From the NCBI RefSeq assembly GCF_004027225.2, contig NC_044278.2, forward strand, positions 62,694,243 to 62,758,242: DNA of 64,000 nucleotides, read 5' to 3'. The notes beneath the pieces are model-generated. The model ran no database searches, had not been told where the DNA came from, and saw nothing but the letters and a program-made list of their open reading frames with translations. Made by a program: the position numbers and the translations under genes. Each line of letters opens with the position of its first letter. Positions within the stretch are counted from its first letter, which is position 1. Below, piece by piece: positions 22,101-33,801 of the stretch. This DNA comes from Strigops habroptila. Taxonomy: Eukaryota > Chordata > Aves > Psittaciformes > Psittacidae.

Positions 22101-25100
22101 TTACACTTCCACTGAAAACAGTTTTTCTGGAGTCCCTCTGGAGGGATTGCCTTGTGGGTATGCGTGGCCTCAGAGCCACTGGGGTGGCTTCCGAGCTACT
22201 CTGGCACTGCAACACTGCTTCTTCAGGCCACGTGCTGCCTGGACCATGGCAGGAGAAGCAGCGGGGGAGTGCAGGTGGCAGTGGTAGGGCAGCCTTTGGA
22301 ACCCACCTTTGGACCCCAGAGAAGGGAGGCTCGGGTGGAAGAGGCAGCCTGCAAAACCTTGGGATGCCATAACATATCAGTAGACAACCAGCACACATTA
22401 CCCCTGCTCTGCCAAAAACCGTGCCCTTTAACATAAAATATGATAACTGATCCCAGTCAGAGAGCTGCATAGAGTTTCCCAGGGACCCCCTAAGACAAGA
22501 GGTGATAGGGCTTCTCAGAAGGGGGGTGATTCCTTACCAAAAGCACAGTTCTCTCCCTCGTAGCCCTCGGCACAGGTGCAGGTGTAGCCACGGATGCTGT
22601 CCTCACACACGCCGTTGTGCTGGCAGGGGCTCGATGAGCACCTCCTGCCACCTGGGGAAATGCCACAGGAGAGGGATGAGTTACCGCCACATTGCAGGTC
22701 TTTTACAGATTTGTTTCTTGCCTTGACAGCTGCCAATGGATGACGTAATGCCAGCAGGCAGCCCAGTAGCTTTTAACACCTCTTTATCTCACTCAGGTTT
22801 AAGTGCTAGGTTTGTATTACGGAGGTTTTGCTGATAGAACTGTGCTGCTCTATTGTATCAGCAAAGCAGACTTTCTCAGGTCCCAAGTTGTTTCAGAACA
22901 GCCTTAAGTTCAGGAAAGAAATAGCCTATTTACTATGATAACATCTACTCACTTTCAACTTTTATTCACTTTGCAGTCTTAAATTTTTTTCTTATTACTT
23001 TTTAAATCCATTCACACCAAAACCTTTCCTCCTGCTTTACTACAGACATGACAAATAGTGAGTGGATGTTCCTTGTAGAATAAATGGCTAAAAACTCTCA
23101 GAAAACCAGCATTGGACTGAATCATAATGTTCATAGTGTGACAGTGCTAATGAAGGAGAGAAACCAAGAGACTGGCTTACCGTAGTAAGCATCCCAAAAC
23201 ATCTTCTGGAGGAGAAAAAAAGAAAAAGATTTTAATTCTAAAATTATATCATCGTCCATAAATATTTTGATAAAGCAAAAACATTATACCAGAGAATATA
23301 TGCTGTAGTTTAACATGTACACAGCTGCACAGCTACAAATTCTGCCCTACCAGCAAAATTTGAGTGAGATGGGAGGGGTTTGCATCCTGCTTGTTGTATT
23401 GTTTAAGCAGCTATAAAGGAAAAGAAACTTTGTAGGCAGGAGAAGAACAACTGAATCCTTCAGCAACACAGCTTCCTGGAAAAACCAGCTGCCCATTGTC
23501 TCTCTGGCATGCAGCAGCCTGGGAAGTGACCCCATCCCAGCCCGTCCCATCCCATCCCATCCCGTCCCATCCCGCTTGGCCCCCAGCAGGTGCTGCTGGA
23601 GACAGAAGGGTCAGCAAAGAGCAGAGCTGTGGGTCACTAGATCTGGTCACAAGCACCACGTGTCCTGCTTTTCCCTGGGTACTGCAGCCAGCTCTGCTGC
23701 TACTTTCCCCAAAGGGACACCTCTCCCCACTCCCTGTACCTCCCACCCACCAACCTTCCTCAAAGCACCAGGACCACCCATGGGCAGCCCTATGCCTGTC
23801 ACCTCTGCTTTCCTTGCAAACACAATCTCTGGCCAGATTCCCACTAAAGAGCACTGCTTCCAGCTGTATGTGTCAGGAGGGCCTCGTTTATGGGGGTATT
23901 TGCACCTGCTTTTGACCAAGTGAGCCTCTTTCTATAGGTCCCACTACTCACTGGTGCCTTGCTTCCCTCCATTCCAACACATCCTTGCCCCTCCTGGTCC
24001 CTAAGGGATGCTGAAGCTGTATTTCTGTGTGTGGTCACTATGAGACAACAGTCATAGACTTTTGCAATGTAAGGTGCAGGACACATCATTTTTAGGAGGG
24101 GGCTTGAAAAACATCAGAGCTGACCTTTGCATTTCCATTTTAACCATTGAAGACACCTGCTTTAGTCCTGCTGAGGTGGAAAGTTCACAGATCTCTCATG
24201 GAGAGAAACCCAAACAAACAAAGCAGGCTGTGAGGCTGTATCTGGTAGTAAAGGACCAAGACAGTAATTTTTATTACGCACACAGGAAAACAAAATACTT
24301 ACAAGCATTTCATCATTTTCAAATACTTCTCTTGCTTCTTCATGCGTACATCTCTCTTCGAGGCATTCCCTTTCCAAGTCGCCTTGGAGGACCTCCTCCA
24401 AATGTAGGGAACTGGCACGCCTCTGTCTCTTGATAACGGTGTTTGCATCATCAGCTGATATAAACACTGGAACATTGTATGACAAAATGCTGACATAAGT
24501 ACTTAGATTAATTTCCTTGTATACTTTTCCCTTCTTTTTTAAGAGGGACATTCTCTCAGCTGAGTCAGGGTCCCAGCCTTATTAAACTTACGTACTGAAA
24601 AAGTCTTACTTTCTTAGCCCAAACTCACCTGAGGAGCTGTGACCTTTTACTTTTGGGGTGTGCCTGACTTGTGCCCAGGCCAGGAGAATTTGAAGTCCTT
24701 CCCAACACATTTTCCTCCTGCACCAGACACAGAGAGCACCATTGCTGTGGCACGGCCAGGGAAAGGGGAGAAGTATTACCATAAAGGCAGAGGCTATTTT
24801 GTAAGACTGCATGGGGCTTTCAGATTCATTTGTAGAAGTGAAAATTACTTTATGATGATGGATCCAAACTGATGCCCTTCAGTCTTAGTTCGTGGGGATT
24901 TTTTTTGCTGAGAAGCAAAACCATGACATAGTTGAGCTCTCAATCAAATCTCTCTTAAGGACAATAAATAAAAGCTACCCCTCACCAATGCTGAAAGTTA
25001 AGAGCTATATCGTATGCCACTCTTTACATGGAAGACACATTAAACTTTTATATTTGATTAAAGAGGAGAGATCAAAGACATGAGAGTTATCAGGTCTTAA

Positions 25101-26152
25101 AACTCCTCTTTGCAATGATGCCCACAACAAAATCTGCCTGCCAGCCAGACAGCTGCTGCCATGCTGGATCCTATTGCCTTTGACATTAAACAGTATGTGG
25201 CTGTGTGTGTCAGCATGTATTTGTTAGTTCTGGGCTAGGAGAGTAAATGTGTTGGAGCAGGACTGTTTGGTTTTTGGTTTTGTTTTGTTTGTGGAGGTTT
25301 TTTTTATTTTATACAGTGTTTGGGGGCCCAGCAGTGCTGGGCACAAAGGTTGAAATGATCCGTACTATTAGAAGTGGAAAAAGTGACAGCACTAATGAAA
25401 TTATTCTGAAATACATACATACAGATGCTTTTGAAGGATACCTGGTAAGCAACAGGCTTGCATGTGATATTAAAAAAGAAAAAAGGAAAAGTTCCATGGC
25501 TGTGTTTTATGTTTAAAAGCCTTATCTGATACCCCAGTGCACATTTCTGGCAGGCAGTGGTTCCGGTGTATCCCGCATAACTGGCAGAGCATTTCTGCTG
25601 CTGCCAGGGCCGTTTTGACCTTCTTAAGCTGTCACCATCTTTTTCCTCCTTGCCCAGCTCCTCCTTATTTTTGACAAACCACGGAGGATTAATACAGAAA
25701 CATAAATTTCTTCAAGCTATAACAAGCATACATCTCAGTCTCTTTCATAGGACTCCTATTTTTATTTTAGCAGCAACTAGAAATATAACACAAAATTCTC
25801 TTTAATATCTGGGGCACTCCTTAAAAATGGTAAGAAAAGATGAAATACTAGCCTGGTATAAATGACGGTACTTCAAAATCATATTGCATCAGTAACCTAC
25901 TGCCATTTTTACTTAGCTATATGAAATAAACAGAAGAAATGTAAGGAAAATAAGGAACAGTTAGTTTTCAGTGATGTCAGTCTATGCTACAAAGTAAACA
26001 TGATACAAGGCACAAAAATACTAGTGTTTTTAGAGCAGCAGTAGCAGAAATCAGAATTAAAGCTGCAATAAAACAAACGCCATACCTGTCTGCTCTGTCT
26101 GTAGGAAAAGGGCAGAGAGAAGAAACAACATTGTCCAAGAGCACCTTGCCAT
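19143..26152 (-). CDS. PROZ: Protein Z, vitamin K-dependent plasma glycoprotein (pseudoprotease), complete
   Basis: Protein Z is a secreted liver glycoprotein that, in mammals, is the cofactor of the serpin ZPI against factor Xa on membranes. Eight coding exons total 1224 bases (407 aa): 26152-26086 signal ([19 protein letters not shown]), 24466-24303 propeptide and Gla domain (RQRR then ASSLHLEEV, about 11 Glu including ERECLEERC), 23205-23181 (KMFWDAYY), 22651-22538 EGF1, 21166-21035 EGF2, 20458-20373 linker, 20293-20170, and 19654-19143. The linker ([14 protein letters not shown]) has no R-IVGG activation site. The protease-like domain is dead: the TAAHC motif reads TTAEC, so His57 is Glu, and GDSGGP is replaced by LAGGSF, while the Asp102 region (ENDIALLQL) remains. 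It ends [10 protein letters not shown], as in PROZ orthologues. N-glycan sequons NGT and NIS are present. Confidence 0.95.
23531..23574 (+). repeat. CCCAT/CCCGT pentanucleotide microsatellite (PROZ intron 2)
   Basis: About nine units of CCCAT with CCCGT and CCCAG variants lie in the intron between the Gla exon and the 25-base exon. It is a simple repeat and likely polymorphic. Confidence 0.8.
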
Positions 26153-26902
26153 TGTTACCCTCTGAGCCTAATGGCCGCCTGCCTGCATTCCTGCAAGTCT
26201 GGGGGAAATGGCTACATGAGAGATGTTGAAGTTTAAAGTCCAGTGGCTCATGAGAAAACAAAACCTCTTAGGGCAAAGCCTGGCCTCAAGGTCAACACAT
26301 GGAAAAAAATGAAAAAACAAACCAAAACCAAACCTGCCTAGTGGTGCAACAGTGCCCCTACTCCTAGTGCACTGCCTGAAGTTGGAGCAGGTTTGACAGC
26401 TCTGCAGAGAGCTGCTCCAAGAGTTGGGTATTCCTCCCACCCTCAAGCCATCACTTATCATAACGAAAAATGGCAAGAGATCAACAGTAAGAACAGTTCT
26501 TTGTACCAGATCAAAGTACAAGCTGGATGATGACCACAGGGATCAGTTTTATGGCTTGGATCTTTCATATACTGTCCCCAGAAAACATCTACAAAGGCTA
26601 TGGTGCACTGGTCAAATCCCATCAGCTTTTGGAGCAACCAAGCAACCAATCATGGGATTTCCCCCCTAGGGATATATCTCAACAGATATGGTGGTTTTGG
26701 TTTTCACTGTTAGGTTTGTACTGCTCAGCCATGAAGGAAAGCATGGGAAACTCTTCCTGACTTCAGGATCCTGGCCACACATGGACACACAGTCTGTGAT
26801 AGGAGGTGTAAGTACAGAGACGATCAGAACCTCATACCCAGCAGACAGGGCCATGCACCTGCTCTGGCCCAGGATGAAAGGAAGGATTAACCCATTGGTA
26901 TG

Positions 26903-27456
26903 TATCCTGGTTTTGTCTGAGATAGAGTTATTTTTCTTTCTAGTATCTGATACAGTGTTTTGCTTCCAGTCTGAGAACAATGTTGATAGCACACTGATGC
27001 TTTTGTTGTTGATAAGTACTGCTTGCCCTAAGTTAAGACTTTTCGGTCTCTCATGCCCAGCAAGTGAGGAGGGGCACAAGAAACCAGGAGGGAGCAGAGA
27101 CAGGACACCTGGCCCAAACTAGTCAAAGGGGTATTCCATACCACAGCACGTCATGCCCAGTATATAAACTGGGGGGAGTCATCGGGAAGGCCCATATTGC
27201 TCCTTGGGTCGGGCTGAGTGTCAGTCAGTGGGTGGTGAGCAATTGTATTGTGCATCACTCTACTGGTTTTTGGTTTATACCTTTCTTTTTCCTTGTTATT
27301 TCCATTATATTATACTCTATTTTAGTTATTAAACTCTTCTTATCTCAGCCCGTGGGGTTTACCTTTTTCCTGATTCCCCTCCCCATCCCACTGGGCAGAG
27401 AGGGAGAGAAAGTAGCTGAGTGGTACTTAGTTGCCAGCTGGGCTTAAACCACAACA
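26903..27456 (+). mobile_element. Solo LTR of an avian endogenous retrovirus, copy 2 (upstream of PROZ)
   Basis: The element matches copy 1 in PCID2 intron 1 along its length, from TATCCTGGTTTTG (canonical TG has become TA) to CACAACA. The flanks are GTATG (26898-26902) and GCATG (27457-27461), a target duplication with one change. On the plus strand it has a clear TATATAA at 27161-27167 and an ATTAAA polyadenylation-type signal near 27328, so its sense direction points away from PROZ. It lies about 750 bases before the PROZ start codon and has no internal genes. Confidence 0.8.
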
Positions 27457-30198
27457 GCATGCAATGGCAATGGTCATGCAGAGAGTCTTATGGTGCTCAG
27501 CACAGGCAGACTCCCGGGAAGAGCAGGATACCATTTCTAGAGTCAGAGCAACAACTAGTGAGAGAAAAAGTGGTGTTTTTTTTTAATCCAAGTTAGAAAC
27601 GTAGAGACCATTCTGTGGTTTTATGTCATAAATTCCCAGCTATTATTTGAGTATGCAGTTCTTTTAACAAAGTATAATTGATCTGAGCATTCATCAGTAA
27701 ATCCCCAAATAAACCTTCACTTCTCATCAATTTCAGCTTTTAAAACCAGCTCCAGTGAGTGCTGAGGAGAGTGCATGAAGCAGACCGCATGCCTCATCAA
27801 AGCCAGTCCCTGCTAACCCATGGCTGATGTTACAGCCCACATCATGGACCCTAATGCCTTCAGCAAATAATTAACTTCCTCATTAAACCTGCATTGTGGG
27901 AGGGTTTTCCTGCACAGTCTCCACAGGGATGTTGTTCCAGAAGTTCACTTCGCATTAAAACCCTCTTAATATCAAGCTTGATTTTATTCACAGCGAGTTC
28001 ATAGCTGTGCATATTTATTTTTCCCTCTTTGATATTTCTGCAGAACTAATTAATAGAGCCTCCCATCCTCTTTGGTTAACTGAATGTCATGCTTTCTTTA
28101 GTAAATGAGTTCTCCATGCTCTCCTCAGTCCCCTGAGGCCACCAAACCCCATTGTACCTGTCCCAGGCAGGCATTTCTTGGCTTGGGAAAAGGGGGGCTG
28201 TTGCCAGTGGTCACATCTCGTGGCTGCTAGGGAGGCTTAGCCAGCACCTCGTGTGCCCAGGAGCCACTGCAGAGGCTCAGCTCACCCTCTTTGCCTTGCA
28301 CAGTGGCTGCGTTGCTTTTCCATACTCCTTTGGCTGTCCATCCCCGTGGGATCACCCGCCACTGAGGCTGCTGCTGTAGTCCCTCTGTGGCCTGTGCGTA
28401 CTCACCTTTCCCTTCCCGTGATAACAAATATCACGCAGTGCATATGCAGTACCACGAGTCTGTCTCCCTTCGGCATGAAAAATAAGTCACCACTTGATGT
28501 CAGCACAGGACTTCACAGAAACCAGCATAAAAATGCAGATCTGCAGATTTATTTATTTATTTTCACAAACCTATGTCAATAAAGAAACTCTCGTAGGAGT
28601 AAGATAATTGTTCAAATGAGGTTAATATTAACAACACAGAGCTTCAGGAGCTGTATTCTCACCAGATCTTATTTACCTGGTCATTTTTTTCTGTGTGGTT
28701 TTTTTTTTCTTTTAAATTATACTCCTTGATTGAGCAGCTGTGTCCTTGGGAATGGGCCACAGTGTACTCAGTACCTTATGACACTGACTTTGCTTTTTCT
28801 GTATTGATATCAATGCAACAGGCTTTGCATTTTGATTTTCATATTAGTACAGAAAATTGCACAGAGAGGCTTCTGAAAAATGGCAGTCCTTTCCTCACAT
28901 CTTGCTTTATGAAGAGTTACTGGGATTTCTTTTTCCATCCCTTTAACTACCACAGTGAACACATGGAGATGTGTTTCATTAAGGAGTCCTGCACCTTATT
29001 TCCTGTAGCCTGACTTAAGGATTGCCTCCTGCTTGAAAGGTAACTCCTTCCAGCATGAAGCCTGCACGTGGTGTCAAGTACGAAATCCTCAGTTCCTCAG
29101 GATGGAGTGACTGAGTTAGTTGGTCCTGCATTAGAAAACTGTTCCCATGGAAGTCCCCCCACCTCAGCAGTGCGGCAAGCCAGGGGAAGCAGGTTTGCAG
29201 ATCAGCTGCCTGGGCAGTGATGGGGATGTGATGGGGACATGCCAATGTCACCCACTTTGTGCTGTGGATGCTGGCTGGCCATCAGCCCTGCTGCAGCACG
29301 GGTGGCTGAGGGCAGCTGTCCTGAGTAACTCCTGTCACATGCTATTTGGAAATGCACACCTCAGCTAGCGAAAGGGAACAGCAATTATTTTCCAGAAAAC
29401 ACCACCTCTGCACTAAGCAAATATTGAAAGCTGATGGCTGGGCTTGCAGCCACATTTCTCCCTGGGGGTGTCCTCCTGCTGAGCAGCACATGGCCACAGA
29501 AGTTAGTTGTGCATTGTGGACACTGAAGATGCTTCAAAGCGAAGTGGACTGCGGTGCACCTGCCCCATGGTATGAGGCGTAGGCTCACAGGATCAGCTCC
29601 AGCCCCTCCTCTCCTCCACCTTGCCTCTCTGCAGCCTCTTCTCTCTGCATCAGCCCTAGACAGGGAGCTGGGAGCCCTGGGGAAGGGAAAGCCCATAGCT
29701 TCTTGCTGTTGCAGAACTGGGAGGAGGAGGAGGAGGGACCCCTGAGGAACAGATCCCTCAGGTGTTGCCTTGTACTGTGCTCCCCATCCTGGTCCTGTGT
29801 GCCTGTTGCCAGACCACAGCTCTGGGAGTGTGAGGGCAGAAGAAAACAGAAGCACGTGTTTTCTCTGATGTGCATAGAGATGTGTAAGTTGGTGGTTAGT
29901 GACCTGGCAAAGCTCGATTTGCTGGAAGTGAGGCGATATCAGGGGCCCCCAAGCCCCTCTGCTCTGAGCCATCTGCGCTCCAGATGGACATGGTGAGTTT
30001 CTTGCCTCTGCCTCCTCTTCTGCCCCATTTTGTCTGTGATACAATCCTCAAAACACTGCCAGCTTCTTCTGTGCTCTCTCCTTGCTCCTGGTTACCCAGA
30101 GTCCTGGCCAGCAGGGTGCGAAGGTAGGAGCCAGCATGACTGACAGAATGACTGATGTGCTTTTGGCCCTGCTGCAGCCTGCCCTGGTCAATGCCTGT

Positions 30199-30333
30199 CA
30201 TAGTATCATAGAACCATGGAATGGTTTGGGTTGAAAGGGACCTTACAGATCATCCAGTTCCAACCCCCCTGCCATGGGCAGGGACACCTTCCACTAAACC
30301 ATGTTGCTCAAAGCCCTGTCCAACCCGGCCCCC
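30199..30333 (-). mobile_element. CR1 LINE 3' end fragment
   Basis: Read on the minus strand this is the typical CR1 tail: GGACAGGGCTTTGAGCAACA, CTGCCCATGGCAGGG, then GGTCCCTTTCAACCCAAACC and a degraded ATTCTATGATTCTATGA-type end near 30199-30210. It is a 5'-truncated copy of about 135 bases, with no coding content. Confidence 0.85.
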
Positions 30334-31509
30334 ATATGACACGGGGCAGCATATAAACTGCTGCTGAACCCCATGACCTTGTCACCCCTTTTTCTAGGCC
30401 TCCCATAGCTACAACAAGTCATCTCCTTGTCCTTCACATCACCATTTTCCATTCAGGTCACTTTCCTGCCTGATAGACTATAGGCAAAAACTGTCCAGTG
30501 CCCTGAGTATCAATGAATCCCCAAAGCACCATTGCTTTGCCTAAGGCAGAGTAGAGGGCCCAGACCAGCTGCCCCCAGACCAGCTGTTCTCTCCCCATAG
30601 GGAAGAGCCCTGGAGAAGCTGCAGGTAAACCACAGCAACAGCTGTCAGCTCCAAAAAGATGGAAAGGGCAGAGGCCAGGTTTTACTGTAGCTTAAATCAG
30701 TAATCCATCTGTCAGAGGGCTTATTTGGGGGACAAATATATTGTGGAGCCTTACAATATTCTTTGCATAGAAAATATAGAAGTGGAAGCAGCAGATTCAG
30801 GAACAAGGGAGAGCTTTTTCAAATTAAAAAGGAAACACTCCCTTGCAGACAACTGTTTGGGAACAACAAAATGGAATTGTATCCCTCAGCCCTGACTAAA
30901 CACCAGCCAGTCCAAAACAGGTGACTGTAATCATGTGTAGTCTTGGCCAAGAGTTAGCAATGAGTGACACACACTAATCCCATTTACATGCTCATATACT
31001 CTCTTTTTGTACAAAGGACAATTATCAGCATGCACACTTAGCACGGGTCTTTGTGTGTTCAGAAGTTACAAAAATGTCAGCTGAAAGTTGCTCAACCAGC
31101 AGAGAGGAAGCACATAGTCTGCAAAGAGTTAATGCTTAGTGCAGTTAAATGGGTTATAATTCAGCTGAACCAGTTCTGCTGACCTGAACCAGGTTCTGCT
31201 GAACTTGACCAGTTCTGTTCACTACCTGCAGAAAGGAAAAAATGGTTTTCTAGCCGAATCCAAAGTGCATCACCATTTCTAAAAGCTGGAGGAGTTTGCA
31301 GCTGTTCAGAGGAGCATCAGCACTGTCCTTCTGGTTTGGTTACAGATTGCAGGAAATTCTGGGGGAGCAAGCAAGGGGAAGGAATGTAACCCTGGGGACC
31401 TCTGATTCTCTCCCACGGCTGCCACACTCACCACAAGGATTTGAGACGAGCCACAAGGTTGTGCAAGCCTCCTGACTGCCTGGCAGAAAAAAACAGAAGA
31501 GACCTGACA

Positions 31510-31660
31510 CCTGACCCATCCCTGGCAGTGGTCAAGGCCAGGCTGGATAGGACTTTGAGCAACCTGGTCCAGCAGAAGGTGTCTCTGCCCATGGAAGGGG
31601 CTTGGAACTAGATGAGCTTTAAGGTCCCTTCCAACCCAAACCATTCTATGATTCTATGAC
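31510..31660 (+). mobile_element. CR1 LINE 3' end fragment
   Basis: This is a plus-strand CR1 tail with CTGGCAGTGGTCAAGGCCAG, GGTCCCTTCCAACCCAAACC and the hallmark repeated ending ATTCTATGATTCTATGA. It is 5'-truncated. Together with the copy at 30.2 kb it forms an inverted pair about 1.2 kb apart. Confidence 0.9.
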
Positions 31661-32165
31661 GTGCCTCCATTTCAGCACCAAGCAAATGCTGAGAGGGGGA
31701 AGCTAGGAGAGAATTAGGGTTGCAGATGTGGGATGTAGAAGTGGGTAAACCACAGAAGCCCTTCCCTTTTATTCGGGTTGCAGCGTGGAGGTATCAGAAG
31801 AATAGTCTGAGTTCCTGTTTGTGGCCAAGACTAAAGTGAGACAAGAAACTCAAGCAGAAACAGCACTATTACAATATTAGCTAAATTTTGTTTAAAACAT
31901 AGCAACCAAAACCTGCTGGTAAAATAACTGAATGCACAAATTCTGCTTTGAGCCAGGAAAAAGGTCTGTCTTCACAAGTTTCCTGCTGTGGTGGCCACAG
32001 CTCATTGTAACTCTCACCACCTCTGAATAAAGGATGCCTTTGACAGAAAATATGTATGAAAATGAAAATTTCCACTGTAAGAAAACTGTTTGGATCTCAG
32101 TTCACAGACCAGGATTTCTCTGTACATATGTTTTTGTTCTTTATCTTTCTTCTCTCTCTTTGCAG

Positions 32166-32281
32166 GCTGTTATACTAGTAGACAGGTGTGATGAAGGGTT
32201 TTGTGGGGGGATAATTCTGAAGGAGTATTTTACGCTTTCTGGAGCTCATTGTGTTAACCAAAGACTTACACGTTCTTGCTG
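32166..32281 (+). pseudogene. Inverted F10-like catalytic-His exon of the relic gene
   Basis: On the plus strand, a TCTCTCTTTGCAG acceptor and a GTAAGAG donor bound 116 bases that read EGFCGGIILKEYFTLSGAHC, plainly the chymotrypsin-fold exon around His57 (F10 here: [20 protein letters not shown]). The TAAHC motif has become SGAHC. The exon starts in phase 0 like its F10 counterpart (118 bases) but ends in phase 2 instead of 1, with one extra codon and five bases missing. Every other clotting exon in the cluster is on the minus strand, and no companion exon lies on the plus strand. Confidence 0.75.
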
Positions 32282-33739
32282 GTAAGAGCTTCTCATGTTC
32301 CCTTTACTACAGAAATAAGAAACTGTCCTGTGTTTCTATGATTCCATGTTCTAAGTCTCTATATGCAAGACACTGAACTCTGCCAGAGTTTTTCTTGCCC
32401 TCTAGTTATTTCTCACTGCCTCATCTCATCTCTTGACTGACAGTGAAATACATGTTCAACTTTGTTGAATGGACAGTTTCTTTAAGCTTGGCTTGGCCTA
32501 GTGTAGCTTCTGTATGGTAGAAGCCAAGTACAAACATGGAACGTATGTGGGCAAATAAGGTTGAGCTGATGTAGCTAAACTGATCTAACATCACACCTTT
32601 ACGCAATTTCCTGTGTTGGCCAAACCTTGAAGAATTCCAGATACCTCATTCAGATGTTAGCAATAACTGTTGTGACAGCATGTAGATACTAGTCTGAGAC
32701 TATTCCATACTTGAAACCCCAAATTTATTATGTATTACTGTCATTTATGAAAAAGCAGTTTATCACAAGTTCTAGGCACTAAAAAATGGGTTTCTGAGTT
32801 ATAAAAATTGTACTCAGCCTGTACTCAGTAATGCAAAAATTGTTTGCCTAAACTCCAATTGTCTGTGCACTTAATTCCCAAAGAGATTTCTTCATACAAA
32901 CTGAGAGACTAAAGATATATAAACTCATAAATTTTTCTGTGCAGAATGTTAAGTTTTAAAAGACAATAAATACCTATCTCCTGTTTAAGTCTGTTTGACT
33001 ATGTTGCTCTACAAATGAAAGGGGCAAGATCCTTCTCTTCTGTGGTTGTATGTTGTAAGAAGTGCCATTGGGAATATTGTAATGAAGCAAAAAACTTTAT
33101 ATTAAAGGTTTCATTGACAGCATTGTCCTGATTTCCTACTTGCTTGGCATTTTGGCAGCCCTCTAAAACCCCTCAAAATGGGTATAATAACCAATTACAA
33201 AAGGCATGGAAACTTTCAAGGAACTTTGATTGCCGTCTTGAGCTTAACGTGTGTTCAGAGGAATCAGTCACCTGAGGTTCTCCTTCCTTTCCTCTCAGTT
33301 TGCATTGCCAAGCATGAAGCAACATCGTCAACCTACTCAGATGTTCATTAACAGATAAGAACAAATTCCGTCTTCAGGGACACTTATCCCAGCTGCTTAA
33401 TTGCACAGAGAATTGCAATTGTCACTCAAGACAAATACCAAGATGACACATCATGTCATCTGTCATAAATGCGGAAGTCAACTTCCAGAAGCAATCCAGT
33501 AGTGTAGCAGTTACACAAATCCACAGTTCATGTCTCCCATGACTTGGGACTCAGGTTTATGGCAGAAGCTACTTCCACCACCTAGTTACAGTCTGTGCTG
33601 TGGGTGGAAGCTCCCGGGTGTTGGCTTTGCACTAGCACTGCTGAGGTCGGGTCAGGGCTTCTTCATCACAAGGAATTTTTCAAACTTGCTGGAACATGGG
33701 TTTTGCAGTCAAAAGCAGCCTTTAGAGTTACAGATAGGT

Positions 33740-33801
33740 ACCTACAGTGGAGGAAAACGGTTTGCAGGGAAACAGGTCACTTTTAGGAAATCATATCCTC
33801 C
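33740..33801 (-). pseudogene. Decayed activation-peptide exon of the relic gene
   Basis: The position follows from the aligned F10 intron. An acceptor CTTATTTTCAG corresponds to CTTGTCTTTACAG in F10. The exon then reads GYDFLKVTC where F10 has KYPCGKVFV, so the conserved Pro and Cys are lost, and a stop appears about 18 codons in. No R-IVGG sequence follows. The assignment rests on collinearity and a patchy match, so it is tentative. Confidence 0.5.

Larger units (their letters stand above)
27457..32160. other. Intergenic region between PROZ and the factor-like relic
   Basis: No gene was recognised in this stretch. The part 29.0-30.2 kb is GC-richer and carries several overlapping open frames on both strands (longest 219 codons, minus, 30044-29385), with no splice context or known motif; these look like chance. 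A weak LINE-like stretch (about 27.92-28.05 kb) resembles an old CR1/L3-type tail. Two clear CR1 tails follow at 30.2 and 31.5 kb, and an imperfect 17-20 base tandem repeat built on CTGAACCAGTTCTG lies at about 31165-31220. Confidence 0.5.

Noticed and set aside
21898-24551. Many open frames of 60-190 codons within PROZ introns
   Set aside because: Only the parts matching the Gla, EGF and linker exons have splice sites and phase support. The rest overlap in several frames and look like chance.
29385-30044. 219-codon minus-strand open frame
   Set aside because: It sits in a GC-richer patch with overlapping frames in several registers, no motif, no splice context and no recognisable homology.
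32285-33500. Search for a Ser-type (GDSGGP) exon after the inverted His exon
   Set aside because: No GDSGGP or DNDIAL coding was found on either strand here, so the plus-strand exon is treated as isolated.
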